Below, piece by piece: positions 26,975 to 35,708 of a stretch of DNA of 64,000 nt. The stretch is from Clostridiaceae bacterium Marseille-Q3526 (GTDB lineage Bacteria; Bacillota; Clostridia; Lachnospirales; Lachnospiraceae). The position numbers and the translations under genes are program-made. Numbering within the stretch: the stretch's first letter is position 1; every line of letters begins with the position of its first letter. The notes under the pieces were generated by a model. The model was given only the letters and a program-made list of their open reading frames with translations. It made no database searches and was not told where the DNA came from. The stretch lies in NCBI GenBank assembly GCA_018223375.1, contig JAGTTS010000004.1, positions 62,001 to 126,000 on the forward strand. Reading direction: 5' to 3'.

Positions 26975-28336
26975 GTGGCAGGAAATGAAATTAAGGATAT
27001 GACAAAGGGATCGCCATTTACACTGATTCTGGGATTTGCCTTACCCATGCTCATCGGACTGTTATTCCAGCAGTTTTACAGCATGGTCGATACGATTATT
27101 GTAGGAAAATACCTGGGAGTGAAGGCGCTGGCCGCCGTAGGCTCTACCGGTTCCCTGAACTTCATGATTATCGGCTTCTGCATCGGCGTATGCAGCGGTT
27201 TTGCCATCCCGGTGGCCCAGAGGTTCGGGGCGGGAGATTACCGCGGACTGAGAAAATACACGGCCAACGCGGCCTGGCTGTCTCTGGTGTTCTCTATTGT
27301 GATGGCTGTGATTGTGTGCGTCTTATGCCGTCCGATTTTAGAGTGGATGAAGACGCCGGAGGACATCATCGATCAGGCGTTCGGCTATATTTTTGTGATT
27401 TTTGCCGGCATTCCGGCTACCTACCTCTACAACATGACGGCGGGAATTATCCGCTCTCTGGGAGACAGCAAAACGCCGGTTTATTTTCTCCTTCTGTCTT
27501 CTGTCTTAAATATCGCGCTGGATTTATTCACGATTGTCGTGCTGAAAATGGGAGTGGCAGGAGCGGCCTACGCCACCGTCATTTCCCAGGCTGTATCGGG
27601 ACTTCTCTGCCTTCTATATATGAAGAAACACTTTGAGATTCTGAAAATGGAGAAGGATGAAAAGAAAATTGACCGGCACCTGATCGGCCGGCTATGCGGC
27701 ATGGGAATTCCCATGGGACTGCAGTATTCGATCACAGCCATTGGAAGCGTGATTTTACAGGCCTCCGTCAATACGCTGGGATCCATGGCTGTGGCGGCTG
27801 TGGCTGCAGGCAGCAAGGTGACTCTGTTCTTCTGCTGTCCCTTCGACGCTCTGGGAGGCACCATGGCCACCTATGCGGGCCAGAACGTGGGAGCGGGGAA
27901 GCTTGACAGAATTAAAGCAGGGTTAAAGAGCTCTTCCATCATCGGCTGTATATACGCAGTCATTGCGTTTCTGATTCTGGTGTTTTTCAGCGATAAGATT
28001 GCCCTGCTTTTCATGGATGCGGGAGAGACGGAGACCATCCGCCAGGTTTCCATGTTCTTGATTGCCAACAGCGCCTTCTATATTCCATTGGTGTTTGTCA
28101 ATGTGGTGCGGTTTACCATTCAGGGAATGGGCTACAGCACCTTCGCCATTCTGGCGGGAGTGTTCGAGATGGCTGCCAGAGGTCTGGCGGGCCTTGTGCT
28201 GGTTCCGGCTTTCGGCTACATCGCCGCCTGCTTTGGAAGCCCGTTAGCGTGGATTTTTGCCGATATCTTCCTGTTTCCGGCATTTTTCCACTGCCTGAAG
28301 ACCATGAAAAGAGAGCTTAAAGAGGCAAAACAGTGA
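26975..28336 (+). CDS. MATE family multidrug/Na+ antiporter
   Basis: Twelve-segment exporter of 453 residues driven by Na+ or H+. The opening DMTKGSPFTLILGFALPMLIG, the QQFYSMVDTIIVGKYLG block and the second-half IQGMGYSTFAILAG repeat are those of the DinF/NorM-like MATE group found in clostridia. A GTG start at 26975 has a GGAG-like site upstream; ATG 26999 is a possible alternative start. It may be co-transcribed with the SpoVB-like gene. A clear terminator follows. Substrates are not predictable. Confidence 0.9.
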   Translation: MAGNEIKDMTKGSPFTLILGFALPMLIGLLFQQFYSMVDTIIVGKYLGVKALAAVGSTGSLNFMIIGFCIGVCSGFAIPVAQRFGAGDYRGLRKYTANAAWLSLVFSIVMAVIVCVLCRPILEWMKTPEDIIDQAFGYIFVIFAGIPATYLYNMTAGIIRSLGDSKTPVYFLLLSSVLNIALDLFTIVVLKMGVAGAAYATVISQAVSGLLCLLYMKKHFEILKMEKDEKKIDRHLIGRLCGMGIPMGLQYSITAIGSVILQASVNTLGSMAVAAVAAGSKVTLFFCCPFDALGGTMATYAGQNVGAGKLDRIKAGLKSSSIIGCIYAVIAFLILVFFSDKIALLFMDAGETETIRQVSMFLIANSAFYIPLVFVNVVRFTIQGMGYSTFAILAGVFEMAARGLAGLVLVPAFGYIAACFGSPLAWIFADIFLFPAFFHCLKTMKRELKEAKQ

Positions 28337-28387
28337 AATAGACAGCCGGATTAGACTGCGTCAGTGCAGGCTGAAAGGAAAGCGCCT

Positions 28388-28431
28388 GGCTGGAAATCAA
28401 AGGACCGTGTTCCGTTGATTTCCAGCCTTTT
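28388..28431 (+). terminator. Terminator after the MATE gene
   Basis: 13-bp stem GGCTGGAAATCAA / TTGATTTCCAGCC, 14-base loop, then TTTTG. Confidence 0.8.
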
Positions 28432-28476
28432 GTCATATCTGAATGAATAAAAATACATATTTTGAGAAAAAGACTA

Positions 28477-28505
28477 TTGACATACTGCATAAATAGAGGT
28501 ATTAT
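28477..28505 (+). promoter_or_regulatory. Promoter of the polar amino-acid ABC operon
   Basis: TTGACA (28477-28482), 17-bp spacer, TATTAT (28500-28505). The leader to the first start codon is about 60 bases and AT-rich. Confidence 0.85.
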
Positions 28506-28573
28506 ACATTACAAGTTAAATATATATACACAAAAGCGTATAAAAATAACTAATATATGAGGAGGATATAATT

Positions 28574-29503
28574 ATGAAAATGAAGCAGACAGCATTACTT
28601 ACACTGACAGGTTTAATGGCAGCCGTTTCCCTGACCGCATGTTCCGGTTCCGCAGGCGGAAACAGCCAGACAGAGGCGAAGACAGAGGCAGGAAGCGCGG
28701 CACAGAGCACAGAGGCGGGAAGCGAGGCGGCAGAGTCCTCCGAGGGAGAGGGACGCCTGGCAAAGATTAAGGAAGCCGGAAAAATTACCATGGCGACCAG
28801 CCCGGACTTCGCTCCTTTTGAATTTAAGGACATCAGCTCCGGACAGGTAGAATATGTGGGCTGCGATATTGAGCTGGCCAAGTACATTGCAGATAAAATC
28901 GGCGTAGAGCTGGAGATCCAGCCCATGGATTTCGCGGCGGTTCAGGCGGCCGTTACATCCGGTTCCGTGGATATGGCTATCGCAGGCATGTCCTACACAG
29001 AGGAGAGAGCGGAAAACATGGGATTATCCCACGGATACGATTACGACAGAGGCGATATGCCGAGCACCCAGGGAATTCTGGTGATGGCCGACCAGGTGGA
29101 GTCCTACCAGACAGCGGAGGATTTCGCAGGAAAGAAGGTAGCGGCTCAGAACGGAGCGCTGCAGCAGGGACTGGTGACAGAGCAGCTTCCGGACGCCCAG
29201 ATGGAGACGATCACTACTGTCAACGACGGCATTATGATGCTTCAGACCGGCAAGGTAGACGCAGTGGCAGTGGCCACCTCCGTAGGAGAGCCGATGATTG
29301 AGAACTATCCGGAGCTCCAGTTCGCAGGCTTCTGGTTTGAGACAGACGACGAGGGCAACGTAGTAGGCGTTCCCAAGGGAGAGGATGCTCTGTTAGAGGT
29401 TGTCAACGAGGCGGTAGACGAGGTTATGGAGCAGGGACTTTACACACAGTGGCACGACGAGGCTGTGGAGAAGGCCAAGGCTCTGGGAATTGAGATGGAT
29501 TAA
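28574..29503 (+). CDS. Polar amino-acid ABC importer, binding lipoprotein
   Basis: Extracellular family-3 solute-binding protein, 309 residues. Lipobox LTAC (C23), then a Ser/Glu/Ala-rich linker with repeated TEAGS blocks (about 27-60), then the binding domain, which starts [15 protein letters not shown] and contains [15 protein letters not shown] and the ligand-contact block [16 protein letters not shown]. Its ribosome site GAGGAGG is strong. It heads the operon binding protein, permease, ATPase, M20 amidohydrolase. Family members bind glutamine, arginine, cystine and other amino acids. The M20 enzyme suggests an acylated or modified amino acid (inference). Confidence 0.93.
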
Positions 29504-29552
29504 TGAAAACCAGTTGAAAGAGACGGAATGAAAAAGCTGAGGAGAGATTGTT

Positions 29553-30236
29553 TTGTTAGAGAAGATCATTAATATCTGGGATAAATACTGGATGCTTTTT
29601 ATGCAGGGACTTGGAATTACCCTTCTTTTGAGCTTAATCATCGTCATAGTGGGAACCCTTCTGGGCTTCCTGCTGGCGATGTTCAGACTCAGCAATTGGA
29701 AAATTGCAAAGATCCGGCCGTTAAATACAGTGGCTGGCATCTACGTGGAGATTGTCAGAGGAACGCCTATGCTTCTGCAGCTGTATTTCTTTTACTTTAT
29801 GCTTCCCATGGCGTTTCCAAAAATGAATTTAAGCCCTGTGGTGTGCGCGACGGTAGCCCTGTGCCTGAATTCGGCGGCCTATGTGTCTGAGGTTATCCGT
29901 TCCGGAATCCAGGCGGTCGACAAGGGGCAGATGGAAGCGGCGCGGTCTCTGGGACTGAACCAGAAGCAGGCCATGGTGAAGGTTATCCTTCCCCAGGCAG
30001 TGAAGAATATTATGCCTGCCCTGGGAAATGAGTTCGTCATGATGATCAAGGACACCTCCTTAGCTTCCACCTTCTTTGTAGGCGAGCTGATGACCGTATG
30101 GCAGACAGTGAGAGGCGTTTTATACCTCTCCATCGAGCCGTTAATTATCGTGGGATGCATTTACTTTATCGTTACCTTCAGCCTGAGCAAGGGAATCTAT
30201 TACATGGAGAGGAGGATGAGCGCAAATGAGCGGTAA
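29553..30236 (+). CDS. Polar amino-acid ABC importer, permease
   Basis: HisM/GlnP-type permease, 227 residues, about five membrane segments. EIVRGTPMLLQLYFFYFMLP and AARSLGLNQKQAMVKVILPQA (the ATPase-contact loop) are diagnostic. Translation appears to start at TTG 29553, 7 bases after GAGGAGA; no nearby ATG fits. The end overlaps the start of the ATPase gene by 11 bases, which points to translational coupling. Confidence 0.93.
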   Translation: MLEKIINIWDKYWMLFMQGLGITLLLSLIIVIVGTLLGFLLAMFRLSNWKIAKIRPLNTVAGIYVEIVRGTPMLLQLYFFYFMLPMAFPKMNLSPVVCATVALCLNSAAYVSEVIRSGIQAVDKGQMEAARSLGLNQKQAMVKVILPQAVKNIMPALGNEFVMMIKDTSLASTFFVGELMTVWQTVRGVLYLSIEPLIIVGCIYFIVTFSLSKGIYYMERRMSANER

Positions 30237-30966
30237 CAACATTATTACAGTAGAAAATCTTCACAAGCGGTTCGGATCCCTCCACGTGCTCAAGGGAGTG
30301 ACGGAGCACATCGAAAAGGGAGAGGTGGTTTCCATCATCGGCCCGTCGGGCGGAGGAAAGTCTACCTTCCTGCGCTGCTTAAATCTTCTGGAGGTTCCGG
30401 ACGAGGGACAGATTCTCTTTGAGGGAATCGATATTACAGATAAAAAAGTAGATATTAACCTTCACCGCCAGAAGATGGGAATGGTATTCCAGCACTTTAA
30501 CGTATTTCCCAACATGAGCGTGGGAAAGAACATTACCATGTCTCCGGTTCTTCTGAAAAAGAAGACTCAGAAGGAGGCGGACGAGATGGCAAAGGAGCTT
30601 TTAAACCGGGTCGGCCTGCTGGATAAAATCAACGAATATCCGGGAAAGCTGTCAGGCGGGCAGAAGCAGAGGCTTGCCATCGTAAGGGCGCTGGCCATGG
30701 AGCCGGAGGTAATGCTCTTTGACGAGCCTACAAGCGCCCTGGATCCGGAGATGGTAGGAGAGGTTCTGGACGTAATCAAGGGGCTTGTCAATACGGGAAT
30801 GACCACTGTGATTGTCACCCACGAGATGGGCTTTGCCAGGGAAGTTTCCGACCGGGTATTCTTTATGGACGGAGGCGTGATTGCAGAGAAGGGCACGCCG
30901 TCTGAAATTTTTGAGCATCCGCAGAACGACAGGACGAAGGAGTTCTTAGGAAAGGTGCTCTATTAA
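30226..30966 (+). CDS. Polar amino-acid ABC importer, ATPase
   Basis: GlnQ/ArtP-type nucleotide-binding protein, 246 residues. Walker A GPSGGGKST, Q-loop FQHFNVFPNMSV, signature LSGGQKQRLAIVRAL, Walker B MLFDEPTSALDPE and the switch THEMGFA are all intact. It overlaps the permease gene and is followed 66 bp later by an M20 amidohydrolase. Cytoplasmic face of the membrane. Confidence 0.95.
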   Translation: MSGNNIITVENLHKRFGSLHVLKGVTEHIEKGEVVSIIGPSGGGKSTFLRCLNLLEVPDEGQILFEGIDITDKKVDINLHRQKMGMVFQHFNVFPNMSVGKNITMSPVLLKKKTQKEADEMAKELLNRVGLLDKINEYPGKLSGGQKQRLAIVRALAMEPEVMLFDEPTSALDPEMVGEVLDVIKGLVNTGMTTVIVTHEMGFAREVSDRVFFMDGGVIAEKGTPSEIFEHPQNDRTKEFLGKVLY

Positions 30967-31032
30967 AGAGGATGCGGCGGACAGCCAGAACAGATGAGAA
31001 TCCGGCAGAGAACGGATAGTCAGGAGGAAGAG

Positions 31033-32484
31033 ATGGGAAAGAAAGAGGCTCTTGAATATATTGACAGCAAGGCAGAGCTGGTGACAGAGGTTTCCGATAA
31101 AATCTGGGGCTATGCAGAGCTCTCCCTGATGGAACACCAGTCGTCGGAGCTTTATGTAGAAGTGTTAAAAAAAGAAGGCTTTCAGGTAGAGACGCCGGTC
31201 TGCGGCATTGAGACGGCTTATATCGCTTCCTATGGCAGCGGAAAGCCGATCATCGGCATTCTGGCGGAGTACGACGCTTTATCCGGCCTCTCTCAGGAGG
31301 CGGGAGCTGTGGAGAGGAAGGAAGTGATTCCGGGAGGACACGGCCACGGCTGCGGCCACAACATGCTTGGCGCAGGAGCCATGGCTGCGGCTCTGGCTGT
31401 GAAACACTACCTGGAGGAGAAGGGAGAAGGAAGCGGAACCGTGAAATTTTACGGCTGTCCCGGCGAGGAGGGCGCGGCCTCCAAGGCGTTTATGGCTAAG
31501 GAAGGCGTGTTTAATGAATTAGACGCAGCCCTGACCTGGCATCCGGGCACAGCCAACGAGGTGACAAGCGGAACCTGCAATTCCTGTATCCAGACAGAAT
31601 ACCAGTTTACAGGCCTTGCTTCCCATGCGGCTGGAGCTCCGGAGCTGGGACGTTCTGCCCTGGATGCGGTAGAGCTGATGAACATCGGCGTTCAGTTTTT
31701 AAGAGAGCACATGAGCGACGAGTGCAGAATCCACTATTCTATTACAGATACAGGCGGTCAGTCCCCCAACGTGGTGCAGCCTAAGGCGCAGGTGCTCTAC
31801 ATGGTACGGGCAAAGCTCATGAAGGATGCCATGAAGCTTCAGGCCAGAGTCGACAAGATTGCAGAGGCGGCTGCCATGATGACGGAAACCACTGTAAAGA
31901 AGAAATTTATTGACGGCTGTTCCAATACTGTGCCGAACAAGACGTTAGAGCAGCTGCTCTACAGGAATTTCGACCAGGTGGGAGTTCCTTCCTATACAGA
32001 AGTGGAGCTGGAATTTGCAAAGAAGTTAAACGATTCCTGCGAGCTGGCCAAGGAGGGGCTGCCAGGTTCCATGGTAGACGAGAGCTTTGAAGCCCAGGAG
32101 TTTGTAGATCAGGCCAGCTGCCACGGCACAAAAGCCATGAACGACTTCCTGATTCCCTATATTTACAGTGAAAAGATGCGGGCAGGTTCCACAGACGTGG
32201 GAGACGTCAGCTGGAATACGCCTACCGCTCAGATCAGGGTGGCCTGCTTTACGGCCAATGCGCCTGGCCACAGCTGGCAGAACGTCTCCTGCGGAGCTAC
32301 CTCCATCGGACATAAGGGAGTGCTGGCAGCAGGAAAGGTGCTGGCGGGAGCTGCCATCGACCTGATGGAGAATACAGAGCTTCTTGCAGAGGCCAGAGCA
32401 GAGTTCGAGAAGAAGACAAAAGGCGGATACGACTGCCCGATTCCTGACGGCGCGAAGCCGGTTCTGGCAGGAGAGCAGATGTAG
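31033..32484 (+). CDS. M20 family amidohydrolase (AbgB-like)
   Basis: Metal-dependent amidohydrolase, 483 residues, close in type to AbgB, the p-aminobenzoyl-glutamate hydrolase subunit. Metal motifs are EYDALSGLSQEAG, GHGHGCGHNMLGAG, GCPGEEG and TWHPGT. The dimerisation domain follows (FTGLASHAAGAPELG). The start is at 31033, with AGGAGG 5 bases upstream; the upstream ATG 30994 lacks a ribosome site. It is the last gene of the amino-acid ABC operon and ends at a terminator. It probably deacylates the imported compound; no AbgA partner or AbgT carrier is present. Confidence 0.92.
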   Translation: MGKKEALEYIDSKAELVTEVSDKIWGYAELSLMEHQSSELYVEVLKKEGFQVETPVCGIETAYIASYGSGKPIIGILAEYDALSGLSQEAGAVERKEVIPGGHGHGCGHNMLGAGAMAAALAVKHYLEEKGEGSGTVKFYGCPGEEGAASKAFMAKEGVFNELDAALTWHPGTANEVTSGTCNSCIQTEYQFTGLASHAAGAPELGRSALDAVELMNIGVQFLREHMSDECRIHYSITDTGGQSPNVVQPKAQVLYMVRAKLMKDAMKLQARVDKIAEAAAMMTETTVKKKFIDGCSNTVPNKTLEQLLYRNFDQVGVPSYTEVELEFAKKLNDSCELAKEGLPGSMVDESFEAQEFVDQASCHGTKAMNDFLIPYIYSEKMRAGSTDVGDVSWNTPTAQIRVACFTANAPGHSWQNVSCGATSIGHKGVLAAGKVLAGAAIDLMENTELLAEARAEFEKKTKGGYDCPIPDGAKPVLAGEQM

Positions 32485-32506
32485 GGCTTACAGATGAAAT
32501 AAAAAG

Positions 32507-32571
32507 AAACCGATACGTGTTTTACTCTGCCATGCTTTCATAAAGCGGCAGGAGGACGTATCGGTTTTTTA
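32507..32571 (+). terminator. Terminator after the ABC-M20 operon
   Basis: 12-bp outer stem AAACCGATACGT / ACGTATCGGTTT with inner CTGCC/GGCAG pairs, followed by TTTT. Confidence 0.8.
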
Positions 32572-32591
32572 TATGGGATAAAAAGGGAGGA

Positions 32592-32665
32592 GCCGGCAGT
32601 CGTCTCCAACTGCCGGCCTGTATGAAAAAGAATTTATAATTAAAAAAGTAACTGCTTTTTTAATT
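32592..32665. terminator. Two further hairpins upstream of the retron
   Basis: GCCGGCAGT (32592-32600) pairs with ACTGCCGGC (32609-32617), a 9-bp stem. AATTAAAAAAG (32638-32648) pairs with CTTTTTTAATT (32655-32665), an 11-bp A/T stem that could terminate in both directions. They insulate the retron from the operon before it. The remaining stretch to 32767 is AT-rich; an extended -10-like TGGTAGCAT at 32758-32766 may start the retron RNA, but its -35 is poor. Confidence 0.55.
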
Positions 32666-32785
32666 GTCTTTATCATACCAGGATAGTGTGAAAAAAGTAT
32701 GGAAAAGATGTGAAGAAATTATGAACATTTTCGCGGCTTTCTTTTTTAAATAAATTGTGGTAGCATTAGTGTACAGGGGACATCA

Positions 32786-32997
32786 CCGGCAGACGGCAGC
32801 GAAAAAGCGTTTCATACAGGCTTTTTGGAAGAGCGAGTCGCTCTTCCTGTGGATAAAAAGAGGACAGGCAGCTTCGCAGCCTTCCGAATCTCCTTCGCCG
32901 TACATGGTTTCCGGTTTCCGGAAACTCCTATCCTCTTCGAGGATATGGGGTACGGCTTTGGAAGAACCGGCATTGCCGTTTTAGTGCTGTCTGCCGG
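32786..32997 (+). ncRNA. Retron msr-msd RNA (template of msDNA)
   Basis: Everything expected of a retron RNA can be folded by eye directly before the RT. a1 (CCGGCAGAC, 32786-32794) pairs with a2 (GTCTGCCGG, 32989-32997), 9 bp, plus AGC/GCT inside; AGTGT (32768-32772) and ACACT (33007-33011) may extend it. msr hairpin 1: AAAAAGC (32802-32808) with GCTTTTT (32820-32826). msr hairpin 2 follows directly: 32827-32847, GGAAGAGC / GCTCTTCC. msd: CTTCC/GGAAG (32881-32885 with 32960-32964) and GCCGTAC/GTACGGC (32897-32903 with 32950-32956) enclose two 7-bp hairpins, GTTTCCG/CGGAAAC (32907-32925) and TATCCTC/GAGGATA (32929-32945). The branch G is expected close after a1, near 32799-32801. The reverse-transcribed end points are not defined by sequence alone. 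Confidence 0.82.
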
Positions 32998-33025
32998 GCA
33001 GCCGAGACACTGGGAAAGCGGGGAG

Positions 33026-34027
33026 ATGCAGGCGGTGTGCAGAGGAGAACAGGATATATGGAAATATTGTACGAAGGAGCAGTGGAAGGAGATGATCTGT
33101 TCCTTTGGACTGCTGGGAGATCCGGAGATTCCCCAGGAGATCCAGATGGCTGTGCTCTACCGCTTTAGCAGGCACAGCTCCTGCTATTACAGGGAGAAAA
33201 AGATTCCAAAGCGTTTTGGAGGCGTCCGCTGCCTGATGATTCCAGACAGCGGGCTGAAGGCGGTTCAGAGGAGAATTCTGAAACATATTTTATCGGAACG
33301 CCCCGTATCATCCTGCGCCTGCGCTTACAGAAAAGGCGTGGGAATCCGGGACAACGCTGCGGCTCATGTGGGGCAGGAGAGCGTTTTGAAGCTGGATATT
33401 GAGGACTTTTTTGGAAGCATCACAAGCTCGGCTGTCTACGGCCTGGCCTTTCCGGGAACGCTGTTTCCGCCTCCGATGAGGGGGCTTCTGACTGCTCTCT
33501 GCTGCTGTAAGGGGAGACTTCCTCAGGGCTCTCCCGCATCCCCGGCTATCTCAAACCTGGTGATGAAGCCCTTTGACGATTCGATGGATCTCTGGTGCAG
33601 GCAGAGAGGAATCAGGTACAGCAGGTACTGCGACGATATGACATTCTCAGGCTCGTTTGAGCCAGGCGAAGTGATCCGCAAGGTTCAGTCCTACTTATCG
33701 GAGCTTGGCATGAGATTAAACAGGAGAAAAACGGGCGTATATGCGAAAAACTGCCGCCAGGAGGTAACTGGAATCACAGTCAATCAAAAGGCCCAGCTCT
33801 CTAAGGACTACAGAAGAAAGCTCAGACAGGAATGCTATTACTGCAGAAAGTACGGCATAGAAAGCCACATGGAGCGGCTGGGAGCTGGCGGCCAGGAGGC
33901 GGAGGAGCAGGTTCTGGCCCGTCTGCTGGGAAAAATAGAGTATCTGCTGTCTGTTGACCCGGCGAACAGGGAATTTCAGGCACAGCGGGAGTATTTCAGG
34001 AAGCTGATGAAAACTCTTCATACATAA
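33026..34027 (+). CDS. Retron-type reverse transcriptase
   Basis: Makes msDNA from the adjacent msr-msd RNA. With start 33026 the protein has 333 residues, the usual retron RT size. The catalytic Asp is in LKLDIEDFF (D124) and in the YCDD box (201-204; YADD is commoner). LPQGSPASP (165-173) is motif 4-like. The retron-specific NAxxH (NAAAH, 110-114) and VTG (247-249) signatures are both present. IPKRFGGVRCLMIPD and SLKAVQRR-like LKAVQRRIL near the N-terminus fit too. The frame stays open upstream to 32825, but that part lies inside the msr-msd RNA and is not expected to be translated; ATG 33092 is another candidate start. No protease, ATPase, toxin, HTH or transmembrane partner follows; the next gene, 25 bp on, is a small cupin. 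Confidence 0.9.
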   Translation: MQAVCRGEQDIWKYCTKEQWKEMICSFGLLGDPEIPQEIQMAVLYRFSRHSSCYYREKKIPKRFGGVRCLMIPDSGLKAVQRRILKHILSERPVSSCACAYRKGVGIRDNAAAHVGQESVLKLDIEDFFGSITSSAVYGLAFPGTLFPPPMRGLLTALCCCKGRLPQGSPASPAISNLVMKPFDDSMDLWCRQRGIRYSRYCDDMTFSGSFEPGEVIRKVQSYLSELGMRLNRRKTGVYAKNCRQEVTGITVNQKAQLSKDYRRKLRQECYYCRKYGIESHMERLGAGGQEAEEQVLARLLGKIEYLLSVDPANREFQAQREYFRKLMKTLHT

Positions 34028-34052
34028 AAGGCAGAATAAAGGAGGAACAATC

Positions 34053-34379
34053 ATGGAAATTGTAAAGAAGGAACAGGCAAACGGCGGCGAGGGAGCTATT
34101 TTTATTAAGCACATTTTAAATGAGACGGAGTTAAACGGAAAGTGCAAGATGTTTGCAGAGGTGACGATTCCGGCAGGCTGTTCTCTGGGATATCATGTGC
34201 ACCACAATGAGAGCGAAACCTACTACATTGTAAAGGGAGAGGGCGAGTACAACGATAACGGAACCACGAGAACGGTGAAGGCCGGAGAGAGGACCTTCAC
34301 GCCGGATGGCTGCGGCCATGGGATCGCCAACCGCACAGACCAGGATCTGGTATTTATGGCTCTTATTATCCTGGACTAG
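34053..34379 (+). CDS. Small single-domain cupin protein
   Basis: A 108-residue cupin_2 protein. The metal site is visible as GYHVHHNESETYYIVKGEGE (two His, Glu) with a later PDGCGHGI His in the second cupin motif. Such proteins may be isomerases, sugar-binding or sensor domains; no function can be assigned. AAAGGAGG precedes the ATG, 25 bp after the RT stop, so it may be co-transcribed with the retron. It is equally plausible as an unrelated housekeeping gene. A terminator follows. Confidence 0.85.
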   Translation: MEIVKKEQANGGEGAIFIKHILNETELNGKCKMFAEVTIPAGCSLGYHVHHNESETYYIVKGEGEYNDNGTTRTVKAGERTFTPDGCGHGIANRTDQDLVFMALIILD

Positions 34380-34413
34380 AAAATCAGGAGACAAACCAGG
34401 AAGCAGAATAGGA

Positions 34414-34466
34414 AATGCCCGGCATCCAGAAGAGGGAGGCGCGCCGCTCTGGACCGGGCATTCTCT
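34414..34466 (+). terminator. Terminator after the cupin gene
   Basis: AATGCCCGG / CCGGGCATT and inner TCCAGA / TCTGGA form a long stem, followed by a weak TTCTCTT tail. Confidence 0.7.
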
Positions 34467-34538
34467 TATTCCAGCGTATGTAAGAAGATTCTGACAGCGC
34501 AGGGACGCTGCTTTTTATTTTTTATCAGGAGGGACTGA

Positions 34539-35708
34539 ATGAAATTTTTTCATCTTTCAGATCTGCATATCGGAAGACAGTTAAACGGCTGGAGCTTAAA
34601 GGAAAATCAGGAGAGGGTCCTCGCTCAGATTACAGAGTATGCGGGCGTTTACCGGCCTGACGCTATTTTAATATGCGGAGACGTCTACGACAAATCCATC
34701 CCGTCCGGGGAGGCTTTTTCTATGTTCGGCCATTTTTTGGAGCAGATCAGCGAAACGGGGATTCCGGCTCTTATTATTGCGGGCAATCATGACAGCCCGG
34801 AGCGGCTGGGATTTGCAGGGCCGCTTCTGGAAAAGGGCAGGATTTTTCTGTCGTCATTTCCGCCGTCTAAAGAAGGAGAGCATCTGAAAAAGGTTACCTT
34901 AAAAGACAGGTGGGGCAATGTGAATTTTTACCTGTTTCCTTTTATGAAGCCAGGCTATGTGAGACCGCTTCTCAGGGCGGAGGGGAGAGAATATGAGGAC
35001 ACCTATGACGGCGCGTTCCGGGCTGTGCTGGAGAGGGAAACGATTGATACGTCAGAGCGGAATGTAATCCTCTGCCACCAGTTTTTTACAAGCAGTTCCG
35101 GGGATCCGGAAACCTGCGAATCGGAGACGGCGGTTCTCACGGCGGGAGGGCTGGACGCCATAGGAAGTTCTGCTCTGGATCTGTTCGACTACGCGGCTCT
35201 GGGGCATATTCACGGGCCTCAGAAGGCTGGCAGGGAGACAGTCAGATACTGCGGCTCTCCTTATAAGTATTCGGTCAGCGAGGAGCGCCATAAAAAGTCA
35301 GTGGTGATGGCGGAGCTTGCCGAAAAAGGAGAACCGGCGATCCTGACTTTTCTCCCTCTGTCCGGGGTTCAGGACGTCAGAAGCGTCAGGGGAACGCTTC
35401 AGGAGGTGTTAGGAAAGGCGGAGGAACCGTCCTGCCACGATTTTGTTAAAATTACGCTGACAGACGACAGAGAGCCGGCGTATTTCCGCGAACAGCTTCG
35501 GGAGAGATATGATCATATTCTGGAAATCAGGATTGACAATGAGAGGACAAGAGAGAGCCTGAAGGAGGAGGGGGAGCCTATGCTGGTATTAAGCCCCATG
35601 GAGGCGTTCCGGCGGTTTTTTACTGTGGTGCAGAAAAGTGAAATGACGAAGGAGGAGGAAGCTCTTATGGAGCAGATCATAGAGGAAGCAAAGGAGGAGA
35701 TGAAATGA
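34539..35708 (+). CDS. sbcD: DNA repair exonuclease SbcD (Mre11 homologue)
   Basis: Nuclease subunit of SbcCD, 389 residues, which cuts hairpins and double-strand ends. Metallophosphoesterase motifs: LSDLHIGRQLNGWSL, ICGDVYDKSIPSGEA, AGNHDSPERL, CHQFFT and GHIHGPQ. The C-terminal cap domain binds SbcC. Its last 4 bases overlap the start of sbcC (ATGA), giving coupled translation. It lies just downstream of the retron and cupin, after a terminator. Confidence 0.96.
   Translation: MKFFHLSDLHIGRQLNGWSLKENQERVLAQITEYAGVYRPDAILICGDVYDKSIPSGEAFSMFGHFLEQISETGIPALIIAGNHDSPERLGFAGPLLEKGRIFLSSFPPSKEGEHLKKVTLKDRWGNVNFYLFPFMKPGYVRPLLRAEGREYEDTYDGAFRAVLERETIDTSERNVILCHQFFTSSSGDPETCESETAVLTAGGLDAIGSSALDLFDYAALGHIHGPQKAGRETVRYCGSPYKYSVSEERHKKSVVMAELAEKGEPAILTFLPLSGVQDVRSVRGTLQEVLGKAEEPSCHDFVKITLTDDREPAYFREQLRERYDHILEIRIDNERTRESLKEEGEPMLVLSPMEAFRRFFTVVQKSEMTKEEEALMEQIIEEAKEEMK

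Noticed and set aside
32637..32767. Strong promoter for the retron RNA
   Set aside because: Only an extended -10-like TGGTAGCAT is present; the -35 region does not match, so it was not listed as a promoter.
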